Positions 35,163 to 47,605 are shown, numbered from the stretch's first letter. The stretch: 64,000 nucleotides of DNA from Isoetes taiwanensis (GCA_021234155.1 JAJEKV010000057.1:8646108-8710107), one strand, 5' to 3'. Notes: generated by a model from the sequence alone, not told the origin. Numbers and translations: made by a program.

Positions 35163-38156
35163 ATGGAGAACCGAGGTGTGGGCCCGAAGGGACCCCTGCA
35201 GGGTATGCAGGAGACCATAGGTACAGATACGGCAGGGAAAGGTATAGGTATTGAGGCAGATTTAACAGGTCAGGGTAATGGTTTCGGGGATAGATTGGGA
35301 ACAGGGAAGGATGATTTGGGGACAGTGATGACAGAACTTTTTCAGAAAATGTCAATATCCATGCAGAATCAAATGATTGATATGATAAAGACTCTGATAG
35401 GGAATGAAACTGTTACTGAGAAAGGCGAAAAGCCTTTTTTTGTCTGTGGCGATTGGCTTATTCCCAGCATTCCTAGCATGGCGGAGACGAGGAGGACAAG
35501 ATCACAAACTATGTCGCCGGTGCAAATGCAGAGTCGGCTGGTGCAACCCATATTGGATGAAGTGAACCGAGAACAGAGAAGAATGCTGCAGAAACAAGAA
35601 CACAGAACAAAGCCATAGTTTCGAGGTATTCCTTCACTCAAACATGATTTTGTTCCCAACAGGTTAAAGGAATTAGAATCGAAGGCTGTAATAGGTTGCA
35701 TAAGGCATGAAGGGGTTCGATTGGCAGCCATAAGAATGGAATTAACAAAAATGGGAAAGAATGTGGATATCAGAAATATGTTCTGGCTCGATTTTCCTTT
35801 TTTTGTGGTAGAATGTGGAGATTCTCAGACTGTTCAGTTCCTTTTAAAAAAAGGAACTATTTTTAAGGCAAACTCACAATTCTATTTCCAAAAATGGAAT
35901 GCAAAGTTTGACCCCAATGATCTAAAGGAGCTATTTCATCCTGCATCATGCTCGGTTCAAGGCTTGAGTCCCATGTACTGGCATGAGGATATTTTTAAAA
36001 ACCTCTTTGCAGGAATTGGAGATTACATTGGATGGGAGACAATCCCGGAAAGAGCGCCGAGGATCTGGGTACAGATTGACATATTGAAAGAGATCCCGAA
36101 GCAGCTAATCTATAAAGATTACTATGGGGGAGAAGATCTTAAAACTGGATTGGACGGGATTACCAACCCCATGTGGAATTTGTGGGTTGAGAATGGAGGG
36201 GGGGTGTGTCAAGGAAAGATGGTAATAAATAAACAAATTCCTCAAACCATACCCATCCAAGAGAAACAAATCTCGACAAGAGAGAACTGGACTCCTGCAA
36301 ATAGGAAAAAAAGAAATAAAAATGGAAGTGCATACAAAAAGGCCAGAAAGCAAAAAGCCAAACAAGCCAAGGAAAATTTGAAACAAGAGATGCATAATAC
36401 AGGTAATCTTATGAAAGTATGGAGAAAGAAATAGGACCAGTTAAGAATGTCCTGGTCAGGCCCACTGAGGGTGGAAAAGGGAAAGACCTGGTCAAAGATA
36501 TGGTTCAAGGGAGTTTTTGTATTACTCCAGCCCATCTGGTTAGAAGTAATACTTTGACCATTGCTGAATCCACTAATCCCCCCATTAACCCATATCCAGA
36601 GTCTTCTGACTCTGATATCTCAGCTGGGGGAACAAGGTTATTCAAGGGAGACTGCTCCAGAAAGGGCATCAGTCCAACCAATCTGGAATTCTCCCCAGTT
36701 GGTGTGATGGGGAAACCAGATACACAGGAAGATAAAGAGGATAAAGAACTGCATGAGGTGCTGCTTCAGCTCATGGAAAGACAAGAAGATATGGAAAAAT
36801 AGAGGGTCCTGAATACCCCTATGGAAAAGGAGATAGGAGAAGAACCAGAAGGCAAATATAAATTCTTCACCACATCTCCCATGGAATATAATAGCAGCCA
36901 TGGAATAAATTACTACTCCTATATTTTAGTGTAGCCAAAATAAGCTTAGCTAAACTACCTTCAAATCGGGGCTAGAAGTTTCTAACACTTAGCTAAACTA
37001 AATGGTTTTTCTCCATCACAATTTCTTGCTTTTGGCTAAACTTTCAGAAAATGGAGAGGCGAATATTAGCCATCACGCTATAGTAATTTAAAAAAATCCA
37101 AGCATTTTGGCAAAGACATTGAATTTATGTAAATACATAAAAAGACACAAACATACATGAACATGTTCAAAAACCTAAAAGAAAAAAGAACTACATTGTT
37201 CCTTTTCCTCTAATGCTTCAACTTTGTATAAGTAAAAAAAGAAAAGAAATATATAAACTCTATTTGAAATTTCTTAAAGTTGGTACATACATTGGTGTTG
37301 AATTTTGGGCTAATCTATCCATTTTTTCACGTCCACTCTATCTTAGGTTTAGCTAATCGATGTCCTGGTGGATATGTCTGGAGGTAAAGGTTTGGCTATT
37401 CAACCTAAAAACTCACTTGGGCGGCAAAAAAATTGGGCTAAAATTTTCTTTTTTTTGAGCATTTTTTCCATTTACTTTAGCCGTTTTTCTTGGCAAAACT
37501 GCTACAAAATAGCCATTTGGCTAACCTTAGCCATTATTTTATTCCATGATAGCAGCCTGCATAATTCCTTGGATATTGGCACTGAGGAGATCACTTTCTC
37601 CTCAGAAGAGAGATCCATCGACCCTCTAAGTCCTACTGGCCAGGGTGTGGATGACGAAAGCCAAAAAAATGATAAAAAGTCTGATGGCCTAGGAATTGAC
37701 AGTGATGTCAATAGACTAATAAGCCCATTAGGCAAGAATTTGGGAGAAGACAAAGATGAGAGGTTCTTTACTCCTGCAAAAAAGATTGCCACACTATCTC
37801 CAGATGGCCTGGGAACTCATGTTAATAGACCATTAAGTCCAAATGGCTCTTTGCCAGAAGGCCTGGGAATTAATGTGAATAGACCACTAAGCCCATCCAA
37901 CAATTCCATACTAGCTGGCCTGGAAATTGAATCAGGAAAGAGCAATAGGCCAATAAGCCCAGCTAGACAGATCTTGGCTGACATTAATGGAGTTCAGAAG
38001 AAAAGCACTAATGTCACAGGGGAGGTGGAGATTGTGGAGGATAAATTTTATACTCCACATACAAGAAAGAAGGGCACTAGAGTGGTGCACTTCTCTGAAA
38101 ATAGTCCTGCCTTGAACTTGAGAAGCCAAGGCAAAAAGAATATTTCTGGCCAATGA
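35163..38156 (+). pseudogene. LINE ORF1 (nucleic-acid-binding protein), interrupted by MITE
   Basis: Starts at ATG 35163. An in-frame TAG at 35616-35618 is followed by the same frame from 35619 to 36434. This part carries a DUF4283-like RNA-binding region (FLLKKGTIFKANSQFYFQKW, later ERAPRIWVQIDILKEIPKQL) typical of plant L1 ORF1. A shift to another frame near 36420 continues to 36802 (TAG) and on to 36899. After the MITE the frame resumes (37558-38156) with repeated NRPLSP/NRPISP motifs in an acidic, Ser/Pro-rich tail. No CCHC knuckle was seen. The final TGA overlaps the ORF2 ATG (ATGA at 38153-38156), suggesting termination-reinitiation coupling in the ancestral element. Confidence 0.8.
36891..37557. 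mobile_element. ~650-bp MITE nested in LINE ORF1
   Basis: ATAGCAGCC at 36891-36899 recurs at 37549-37557. The element between has terminal inverted repeats of about 11-13 bases (CATGGAATAAA / TTTATTCCATG). Because the C is shared, the duplication is 8 or 9 bp, compatible with hAT or Mutator-type elements. Deleting one duplication plus the element joins ORF1 in frame (MEYNSS to LHNSLDIGTEE). Subterminal AGCTAAA/TTAGCC motifs recur at both ends. The interior has no transposase. Confidence 0.85.
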
Positions 38157-38959
38157 GGATCACAACCTGGAACCTGAGAGGGATTAAGGGTCCTCTCAAG
38201 AGGAAAAGGGCATTGATTGCAATAAAAAACATGAAATCAGAGATCATTATATTGCAGGAGCACAGATTGCCTGAATTCGAGTCCTCAAATTTAGGTAAAT
38301 GGATCATGCCAGATGGAGATTCAATTTGGGCTGCAGCTAATGGTACCAAAGGAGGCATATGTATGGCTTGGAAAGGATACAAATGTATGGAGAAATATAA
38401 GCATGACAGTGGCAGGTGGACTGTGGCAGTTCTGGAAAAAGGAGAAAATATTATTGGAATAATTAATGTCTATGCATCCACTGATCCAGCAGAAAGAGAA
38501 GTCCAATGGAAACAAATACAGTCATGGATCCAGAACCACCAAAACAGAAATTGGCTTATGGCTGGGGATTTCAATAATACACCTGTGTGGGATCAGAAAC
38601 TAGGGAAGCAAATGAATATGTCCAAAGGAGAAAGGAATGCCTGGGATAGTTTGATGTCGAATTTCATATATATTCCCCCTTCTTCATCACACCAATATTC
38701 TTGGTGCAATAAAAGGAAAGGTGATCAGAGAACCTATTGTCTACTGGATAGGTTCTACCTATGTAATGTTAATCTAAAGGATTGGGATGATTTAACAATC
38801 TCAAGTGATGTTGGAAACTCCATATCAGATCACCACCCTCAGTTCTTGGGAAATATGATATCTCCACAGAAATGAAGCACAAAAACCTCATTCAAGTTCA
38901 ATACAGCAATGCTTCAAAATAAACAGTTTTGTGAGGAGTTTAAAAAGTATTATACTCAA
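38153..38959 (+). pseudogene. LINE ORF2, N-terminal endonuclease domain
   Basis: An apurinic/apyrimidinic-type endonuclease begins at the first codon of ORF2: MRITTWNLRG (Asn), LQEHRLPE (metal-binding Glu), GRWTVAVL, NVYAS, WLMAGDFNNT (Asp and Asn), LLDRFYL, and SDHHP (catalytic His). All main catalytic residues are visible. A TGA at 38873-38875 interrupts the frame, but the same frame continues (STKTSFKFNTAM to FKKYYTQ) up to the Helitron junction at 38959/38960, and resumes at 44713 with LPRLPLSESMKHFVQ. Confidence 0.88.
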
Positions 38960-39131
38960 CTAGTAATAATGCCCAGCGTTGCTGGGCTAACTTGGGGACT
39001 AACTTGGGGAACCTGTTAATGTACTTACTCAATTCAATCCACATATCCTGGAATTTCCATAGGCATTTTGGTTTGAGAAAAGAAAAAATTGGAGAGAGGT
39101 TTAAATCACACCGGATTGTTTTATTAAATGA

Positions 39132-39577
39132 CTAGTAATGATGCCCAGCGTTGCTGGGCATAAGTTGGGAGCCTATAAATGTTTTGATCATGCATGTCCT
39201 TGAATGGTTTCTTGTTGTTAAAGGAGAAGTTCACACGAAGGTATACCCAATTAGGTCATACTGGCACATCTTGTAATGTTAAAGACATCTTCTTCCTTGG
39301 CAGTACTAAGATATCTCTGGATGCGGGCCTTTTCTTTAGCAAGCTTATTGATTCCAATCAAGACCCGAGGTATGGAAGCCGAATTATTGGACAATGCCTC
39401 CAAGATTTTGGGGCAAGCTAGGATTAGCTATTAAAAAGTGACATTTCAGCCCTCAGATCTATGTCAAATTATCTGTATTATCTTATTTTGGGCGCGATTG
39501 AAGATGTCAAACTATCTATATCGTCTGATCTCGGCCGCGATTGAAGACACAACGTAAAACATTATAATATAAAAAGA
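39132..39577 (-). mobile_element. Small Helitron B nested in Helitron A
   Basis: On the minus strand it starts TCTTTTTATATTATAATG (39577) and ends with hairpin GCCCAGCAACGCTGGGC (39159-39143) and CTAG (39135-39132). It is flanked by A and T on the host strand (AAATGA|TGTCTC after removal). At 446 bp it is non-autonomous. The 3' end could alternatively belong to the unpaired 5' terminus at 42920. Confidence 0.7.
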
Positions 39578-41398
39578 TGTCTCTATTTTGTGGCATCCAT
39601 TGTGTATATTTGAAACATCCAATGCACCTTGTGACATTTGAAACTGAAGTAATTCAAATCTCAATAGAGGACCAAACTATTGTTGGGCATAAGTTGGATT
39701 GTTAAAATAAGTTGGATTGTCAAAATATTGTTTGCTATTTGATGGGCTAATTTATTCCAAAATATTGTCTCTATTTGATGATTAAGGATAGCATTTATGT
39801 CCATTCATGGCAAAGACATCAAATCATATCAATGGCAACACATTCATGCCACATCACACATTTAATAAATCATTGAATGCCGACTTGCTTATCCAAAATT
39901 GTCAATTACACCTTGCAAATAATGTAGGTCTTTCTTTCATTTTACTCCTATAGACTAACAATTTATCAACGAAGAAAGATCTAACATGAATATTGATATA
40001 CATTATTATCAAGCAACATCTTGCAAGTCTAGATAGAGCAGTTTCTTTCTGCACTAAGTGAGACTATGAAAAAAAAATAGTAAATTAATTTATCATTCTT
40101 TGTGGCAAAATATTGTCTTTACTTAAAAATAGATTCATGTTGTTTGAGCAAATTCCATGACCAGGCTCTGGCTATTTTTGCAGCATACTGTTATGGAGCC
40201 TTTAAACCAGCATGAACATATTTTCAGGCTTCTTATTGTCACTGCATCCATTGGCATCTCTCTCACTTAGGCATCATTCATATGTATTGATCCAATGCAA
40301 AGAAGTATTGATCCAATGCAAAGAAGTACATGCCATGAGTACAGGTTTTTCTAGAATCTGACTGTTACTGAAGAAAGACATTTGCACCTAGATCTAGCCG
40401 TTGAGCTTCCAATGATTTCATTTTGTAAATGTCATACATAACTTGTTACGCACATTCCATCATTTCAACAAAAGGATCAGATTCCATCACCCCAACTTAA
40501 GCCAGCAAGCAAACTCACAAAATTTTCATGTACCAATTCAGGTCTAGCTGCAAAACAGCCACATGGTCCATCTGCAAGACAGTCAAAATGTACGATTCCA
40601 TGAACACCTTTTACCTTGAATTCCCATGAAACTTAAATTAAATGCTTAAGATGGAGTATTTTAACTATTGAAGGTGCTCCTATGAGCTAAGAACAGCTAT
40701 AATTTAATATTATATCCAATGCTTGCACAGCAGCGTCATACCTGAATCTAAAGAGCTGCATTAGTTATTTACGCAATTTTTCCGAGCAAAATAACTGGCC
40801 AAGACAACCAAAATGTTATGACTTCCTTCCGAGCCTCAGTTTGATCTAGTGAAATGGAGCAATACCCCGAATGCCTATGGTGCTGCATGTATTGGGAAGG
40901 TTGCAATCACAAATGATGGATTTGAATAAGATGGCAATGATCAAATGGTTTTAGCTCAATCAGCAAATAAGGAACAAAATAGAGTCTTACCTTACAGCAT
41001 TAATGTCATTATTTGAGTTACTTCCAGTTGAGGAAAATGGCAACTGTTACTGCAAGGGAACAAAATGTCAAAATCTTTCAAAACAAACAATGTGATAAAC
41101 AGAAGAAGAAAGAAAGCGCAGAGCAGTACAGCTAACGGCATAGCCAGACCAACATAATTTATATTTTTTTTGGCTACTCAATGATTAAGCTTACAAAATA
41201 AATTTGTAACGCCGCCATTTACACCTGCCGCAACCTGTGACAATTCAACCATAAAAGATGAGCAATGGAAATTCACGTACTGACATGGCAAATAGAATAT
41301 ATATTTGTGATAAGAAAGTGCACAGATTTATAGAAAAAGATGTGGTAAAGCGCATGCATACAGAAAGGCATTTACAGTTGCCTAGCCAGATTGACAAC

Positions 41399-41734
41399 TT
41401 ACTGTTCTTTGCATCTTTGCATCAAGGTAACGGCAAGCTCTACAGAATTTGTAAATCCTTGAGAATGAACCTGAGTAGAAACTGAAAGAGAAAAAAGATT
41501 GAGAGTGAGAATACCTGAGTTGATGTTATGCCTGAGGCTCCAGATATGCCCCAGCCATGGTTCTTTTTTCCTCCTTTCTCTGATAATTCTGAATGGGTAC
41601 AGGACAGGGCTCAAAATTAAACCTAAAGCTGCACGACTAAGCGATAGCCATGCATTGTTTCTTATTAGTTGATTTCTGTTTCTGGCCGTATTATACTCTT
41701 TTAAGTTCTTCAGCAGGAGGCTGAGAGATTGCAA
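41399..41734 (-). pseudogene. Unrecognised captured coding fragment in Helitron A
   Basis: A 111-codon minus-strand frame with a basic, protein-like middle (RIIRERRKKEPWLGHIW). It lies 3' of the PP2A fragment in the same orientation. I do not recognise the family; it may be an exon plus flanking intron. Confidence 0.3.
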
Positions 41735-41864
41735 CCCAAAAAGAGCTATGCCATACGCAGTTAGAGAAGGGCTTGGTCTATTTCAAAATAAGATCCTTGC
41801 CATATTTAAATCAAAGAAACATGAACCTTTACTGCCTGTATTGCAACAACATACCAAAGAGGAA

Positions 41865-42129
41865 ATTCATATACAAACTGCAGATATGGCCAAGCAGGAT
41901 CCATAACCGGTTCTTCCTCTTGAGGATCAAAACCCTCGGTATTGCAGTTCTTCACGAAAAGATTCTGTCTTTCCAAATTAGGGACACCCCTAAAAGCCGG
42001 AAGCTTCTCAAAAGTAACAGTCAATCCACCATTTGCTGGGTTTGATTTTGGGGAACGACTACCTGATGCAGCCAATCTTGTTGAAACTGAATGGCGAGTA
42101 CCCGCCATGGCAGTATTTCTAGAGCCCAC
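41865..42129 (-). pseudogene. PP2A B' (B56) regulatory subunit fragment captured by Helitron
   Basis: A minus-strand frame from ATG 42129 has a Ser/Arg-rich leader. It then reads VTFEKLPAFRGVPNLERQNLFVK (residues 38-60), matching the start of the B56 core (LP..KDVP..E+Q.LFI.KL). A jump leads to EGFDPQEEEPVMDPAWPYLQ and FVYEF (residues 65-89), matching the later B56 segment (E...DPEEEEP.MDPAWPHLQ.VYEF). The sequence normally lying between these blocks is missing, so the copy is deleted internally and cannot form a scaffold-binding subunit. A GTATGT donor-like site after VYEFPL suggests capture of genomic exon-intron DNA. It has the same orientation as Helitron A. Confidence 0.82.
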
Positions 42130-42839
42130 AAGAATAGCTGCAGATTGTCTAGCATTTAGAACTGCATCACCCTGAACAGCCGAACCATAGTCCCTGCCTG
42201 CGCAACAGGCGCACTTGTTGTCACAACTCCGGAGGGCAAAGCCCCACTGCTTTCATTTTTAGACAGTTCTCTGGGGAAAAACATATTCACTCGATTCTAT
42301 GCCTACCAGCAAATTAGCTTCTCCATTTTGAAAACCTAACAGCTAAGGCTTCTTCAGAAGCAACCGACCTGTATCCAACAATCACGCTTTAATGAAAAGA
42401 AAATCAAGCTGGCCGCAGGAACAGTAGCTTGGAATGTCTGGAGAGGTCTCGATGACTCCCATTGCTGGAGTTGAACCAAGAACAATAGGATCGACTGGCC
42501 CGATCTCAGCCTAAATTCGAAATCAATGAAGCACTCCGCTGTGGAACAGGGCCGATGGAACAAAACCTAGTTATGCCATAGCAGGAAAAATCTTAACCAT
42601 TAAATCTGGACGTAGGCTCCAGAGCTCATAAAGCTCCCTAAATCGCTCTGATAGCTTTAGTCAAGTGCCAGAACCCGTTTCTAGAAACTCACTTGCCCGA
42701 GGTAAGAAAACCCTAAGCCTTTTTTTGGACTGATCCCTAGATTTCGTGGCTTCGTAAAAAAAACAGGTCTTTGTTTGGACCTTCTAAAAAAGGAAATCAC
42801 ATTTAAGAAAAAAAAAAGGGGCTTTGTTTGGACCCTTTG

Positions 42840-42920
42840 ATCTAATTAGGTTATTTGTGGCCGTCAGATCTAGGGCTGGATCCAAATCCAGGAATTACGG
42901 TATAACATTATAATATAAGA
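42840..42920 (-). mobile_element. Additional Helitron 5' terminus inside Helitron A
   Basis: Minus-strand start TCTTATATTATAATGTTATA at 42920 preceded by A, followed by CCGTAATTCCTGGATTTGG. The first ~90 bases resemble the terminus at 33991 closely. Its 3' partner is either 39132 (making a 3.8-kb element around or overlapping B) or lost. Confidence 0.6.
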
Positions 42921-44712
42921 TATATATATAGGAAATTGCCCACGAAAATATATAGGCATTTCGGATTGTGGAATTGTTGTTGCATTTGGGGCAATTTAAT
43001 TCTCATTTATTCCCAGCATAGCTTGCAATTATTTTTATGTGTTGTGAGGTATTGCCTCATATGCTTGCAATTATTTTTATGTGTTGTGAGGTGGAATTAT
43101 TGCATTGCCCCAGTACCACTATATATGAGTGGCATTTCATGCCAATGCCGTAACAAAGTGTGCTTAGACACATGGGCCAAATATTAATCTATCTAATTTC
43201 AACAATTTTTTGAATTGTATTCAAAGGTCATAATTCTTGAAGAGGGAATATCACCTAGTATATTGCCTTGATCAAAAGCCAAACTTAGGCAATGAGTTAT
43301 GCAATTATATAGAGCGTGTGAATTGGATTCTTCATATACTATTAAATGTGCCTTTCCCTTTTCCTCTTTCCCTCTTTGTCTTTTCCTACTCTTTATAGTT
43401 GTGAATTGCCTGGTAGTTGACCGGAAAGGTTTATTTAAGGAGTATAAAAATTGGTCATCCTTATTTGCTTCCCATTTATTACGTGCCATAACAGATTGTA
43501 GAAGATTTTAAAAAGCATAAATGAAACACATAGAAACACATAGCCAGATGTGCATGGCAGGGCTCGAAACTATACGTTTTGCAAAAAAACGTAGAGGTCA
43601 TGACCCATTTTATCTTTAACAATTACAGAATATGTTAAATAGAAGAAACTGTGGGATTTTCACAAACTGAAGCAGTTGTATAATTACCTTTAATCCATGT
43701 AGTTACTGGTACCCACAACTACTCTGCAACAGACGGTATTTGCTAGAAATTGAAAGGCTTCATCTACACACATCAAGAACCATTTGGATATTGTAAATAA
43801 ACCAAGCTTCGTAATAGCATTAGATATGGACAATGACATGAACTCCTCATAAAATACCTTGGCTTCATGAAAAAAATCTGCATCTTGGCCTGGTATCACC
43901 AAATTCATCAGCTTCCGAAATCAAGAGAAGCATCCAAGGGATCCGACTTGCCTTTTTGAAATAGAAGCAAATTCAGAGTCGAAACTCAGATTAAATCGAC
44001 CTCCTCTATGTTACCAGATGGATGACTAAAACCAATGCTTTCATAGCAGTAAACCTAGCATATATTGATGGTGTCCACAACCATCGCTTTGTAGCCATCT
44101 CCAATCCGAAATACCTAATAGTAGAGGAAAATAGTTTGAAATGCTACTCAATGGGATATTTGAGCTATGCTTAGCTATGCCAAGGAAGTAAAACAACAAC
44201 AAAAGTGAGGGAAAGGCATAGATCGAAGAGCTAAAAACCCCATTTGAAGCTATCAAAAAAAGGTCAAAGGAAAACATCTTCTGAATTGCAATTTTGAGGG
44301 ATCCGCCTATGAAGATTCGGCTAGTTAAAAGCTTGAATGAAAGCCTGAGTATGAGCAATAACAAAACTCAAAACTCAAAAACAGATTTGCTTACGTCTAA
44401 TCTAAGCAAGTAATGTGCACCTGGATTAAGAAAGAGCAGTTTCTACTGGAAAGCTCGACAACAGCATTCTCTGATCTGAGAAATCGCAAGGAGCAATTCG
44501 CTGGAGTTCCAGCGACCATGGCAAAGCTCTGATTTCGGCGCCTCTACCTAACCGGAACTGATGCAAGGCATGATCGTGGAAAACACGATAGGGAAAAGGG
44601 CTTTTTAGGGTTAGAATTCACACAAACCATCCGATCTAAGCCATGAATAATCTCAGCCGTCCAATTTAGGGCGACATTCACAACACATTCACTATAGTTT
44701 TATAATATAGGA

Positions 44713-46705
44713 TTGCCTAGACTTCCCCTATCTGAATCAATGAAGCACTTTGTACAAAAGTTCAGGGACATCAAAGCCTTGGATTAAAGAATGGGGAAAG
44801 GAATGGAGTCTAAAGAGGAAAAAAGAGAAACAAGATGTGTATGAGGCCATGAGGGAGATCAGGGGATCCTTGTTTCAAGATAAAAATAACAAGATGTGGC
44901 AGGAAAAGGAGGCAGAGTTAGAAATAAAAGTCAAAAAAATAGAAGAGGCAGAAGCCAAAAGCCTGGCCATAAGAAGTAAGTGTAAATACATTAATGAGAT
45001 GGATGATGCAGGGTCAGCTTTCTTCTTTAGGACTGCCAAAAGCAGAATCATTAACAATGGAATTGTTTTGGTTAAAGATGGGAAAGGTAATACCTTGACT
45101 GCTCAAAAGGAGATACAGGAATATTTTCATAAGGAATACCAAAACCTGTTCACCAAATATGAGGCAGATACAAAAGCCATAGAGGATTTCTTCTCTCAGA
45201 TTCCCAAGGGACAAGAAATCAAAGATGAGGAGCTTCTTCAAACCCCTGAGGAGAAAGAAATAAAGGAAACATTACAATCTATGGCACATGGTAAGAGCCC
45301 AGGCCCTGATGGGTTCCAACCTGAATTCTATTTAGGTTTCTGGGAAATCATGAAAGAGGATCTAGTAACATTCATTCAAGGAGCTTGGAGGGCAAGATAT
45401 TTACATCCAGCTATTAATGCAGGGCATATTACCCTCATTCCAAAAGTTAGCTGCCCTACAAACATTGGTGAGTGGAGGCCAATTTCACTTACAAACACCA
45501 CATACAAGGTGCTTGCTAAGATCCTTGCAAACAGATTGAAGCCTAACCTAATGAAGGTCATAAACCCCTGCCAATCAGCATTCCTTCCCCAAAGGAACAT
45601 TCTGGATAATTATATTGGAGCTGCAGAAGGTTTGCATTGGAACAAGCTTTCAAAACAGAAGTGCATGCTTCTAAAACTAGACTTCAGAAGGGCTTATGAC
45701 ACAATTAGCTGGCAATTCCTGGAGAAAGCCATGGCCCACATTGGACTGCCTGAGGAAGTGTACCAGAAAGTCTATGGATTTAACATGACTGCCTACTCAT
45801 CCTTGATTATTAATGGATCTCCCACTGATCAGTTTCCCTGTAGAAGAGGAGTAAGGCAAGGTTGTCCCCTGGCTCCTTACCTATTTCTGATAGTGGCCGA
45901 GGTGTTGACAAAGCAGGTGATGCACATGCAGGAAAAAGGGGACATTCAATGTCTACAATTAACAGGAGGTGGAGGTACCTTTTCCATTATGCAATATGCT
46001 GATGATACCTTTGCTTTTTTGAAAGATGATGGAGAAAGTCTGCCCAAATTTCTATCAGTAATGGAAAGGTTTGGCTGTATGTCAGGTGTGTTTTTGAACA
46101 AAAGTAAGTGTGCTATAATTATGGAATCACAGGAAACATCAATGCTTGGAATTAAAGTGCTGAATAAAGATTCTGGTACAGTCATATTAGGTATCCCTTT
46201 GGCTCTAAATTCATCCTTGAAAGGTCTATGGGAACCAATAGTGACCAGAATTAAAAAAAAACTTGGGACATATGCTTCTTGCTTATCTTTGGCTGGAAGA
46301 ATACAGATTGCTAATGCAGTAATAGGGAGTACTCATGTATATTTTTCCTCAGCAATCATAGGAGACAAAGCTTCTTATTCCAAGATAGAGGTAGCTATCA
46401 GGAAATTTATTTGGCAGGGATCTCACAAGGTTGCATGGGATGATCTGACCAAGTCAAAGAAGGAGGGAGGACTGGGATGCAAGGACCTTTTTGTTCAAGC
46501 ACAAGCCCTGGCAGCTAAAATGATATGGAGGGCTATCCATAACAACTCCCCTTCCCCAGCCCAAATATTGGTTAAATACTGGGTGCAAGAATCACATCCT
46601 GTGGGCAGTCATACTCTGAAGCATCAACTGCCAGAGTCAGCATATTTTCAATTTAACCCTTGCTCGAATACCTCCAACATCTTGAGGAGAATGTTTGAGG
46701 CCTAG
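44713..46705 (+). pseudogene. LINE ORF2, linker and reverse transcriptase
   Basis: Sequence continues from the endonuclease across the Helitron junction, shifts frame near 44770, then is open to a TAG at 46703. Reverse transcriptase motifs follow in order: GKSPGPDGFQPEFY, AGHITLIPKV, NIGEWRPISLTNTTYKVLAK, NRLKPNLMKVINPCQSAFLP, KLDFRRAYDTISWQFL (first catalytic Asp), SLIINGSPTDQFPCRRGVRQ, GCPLAPYLF, and the YADD box (YADDTFAF, 45995-46006). This is the plant L1-clade RT arrangement. The frameshift and the terminal TAG indicate inactivity, but the core is well preserved, implying a fairly recent insertion. Confidence 0.92.
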
Positions 46706-47605
46706 AATTTAGCCTCCTTATGCTATAGACCACCATGTATTGATGAAACTGCTAAGGAGATAAAAATTTTCTGGCATCCAGGTATAGCAGGAAGTGATAA
46801 TAACTGTATGGCATGTATTCATCCACAAAAATACATGCAATGGCATCAAGCAGGAATAAGACAGATAGGGGACCTTTACCAGGAAGGATCAGGTTGGAAA
46901 TCCTGGGAAGAAATAGCAGAAAGAACCAAAGGTTCAATTCTGGATAAGGAAATATACAATACTGTCATGGATAAAGTTGAGCATGTTGATGAGCTGGTTG
47001 ACAGATACAGCCAATGGAATCTCAAGGGCAAGGAAGTATATTCAGTGAAGGAAATATATAAGGCCTTAATCCAACATAAACCTTCTAGAGCTACTCTTCT
47101 CTGGAATTGTAGGCAGAAGACTCTTGCAAAAGTATGGAATAAAGGGTGGAAGAATTACACTGCAAATAAGATAAAGACATTTACATGGCTTATTTTGCAT
47201 CAAGGGTTGATGACCAATCAAAGGAAAGCCAAATTTGATCCGGTTATATCAGTAAGATGTCCCTTAGGATGTGGGGAGGTTGAATCCTCCAATCATGTCT
47301 TCCAATGTAAGATTATTACTGAATTCTGGAACTGGACTGCCCAGATAAACAAAGGTGCAATTGGAGAAAATGGTCTCATTCAATTCCTAAACACAGATGA
47401 CAGGGTCTTGAGCACAACAAGAGCACTCTGCTGTTGGGTAGTATGGAAGCACAAGAACAGGGTCACAATGGAACACAAGAATCCAAATATCATCTGGCTG
47501 AAACAAATATTCTTATCTGAACTTATCAACTCGGCCATTGCCCATAGATCCCTAAAAGGGATGAATTATGACAAAGGCTGGACAGCCTTTGGTAGATTTC
47601 GGTGA
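46706..47605 (+). pseudogene. LINE ORF2 C-terminal zinc-binding region
   Basis: Same frame as the RT after the TAG at 46703-46705. It contains FWHPGIAGSDNNCM and the zf-RVT domain: RQKTLAKVWNKGWKNYTANK, KIKTFTWLILHQGLMTNQRK, RCPLGCGEVESSNHVFQC (Cys-x3-Cys...His-x3-Cys) and CCWVVWKHKNRVTMEHKN. It ends at TGA 47603. No RNase H domain follows, unlike many angiosperm L1 elements. Confidence 0.85.

Larger units (their letters stand above)
38960..44712 (-). mobile_element. Helitron A, complete, nested in LINE ORF2
   Basis: On the minus strand it begins TCCTATATTATAAAACTATAG (5' end at 44712) and ends with hairpin GCCCAGCAACGCTGGGC (38987-38971), ATTATTA and CTAG (38963-38960). It sits precisely between host A and T: LINE bases ...TACTCAA (to 38959) join TTGCCTAGAC (from 44713), restoring LINE ORF2 in frame. 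No target duplication is present, as expected for Helitrons. No Rep/helicase is encoded, so it is non-autonomous. It carries a PP2A B' fragment and smaller Helitron termini. Other intervals (39578-41390, 42130-42890, 42930-44640) contain no product I recognise. Confidence 0.9.
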
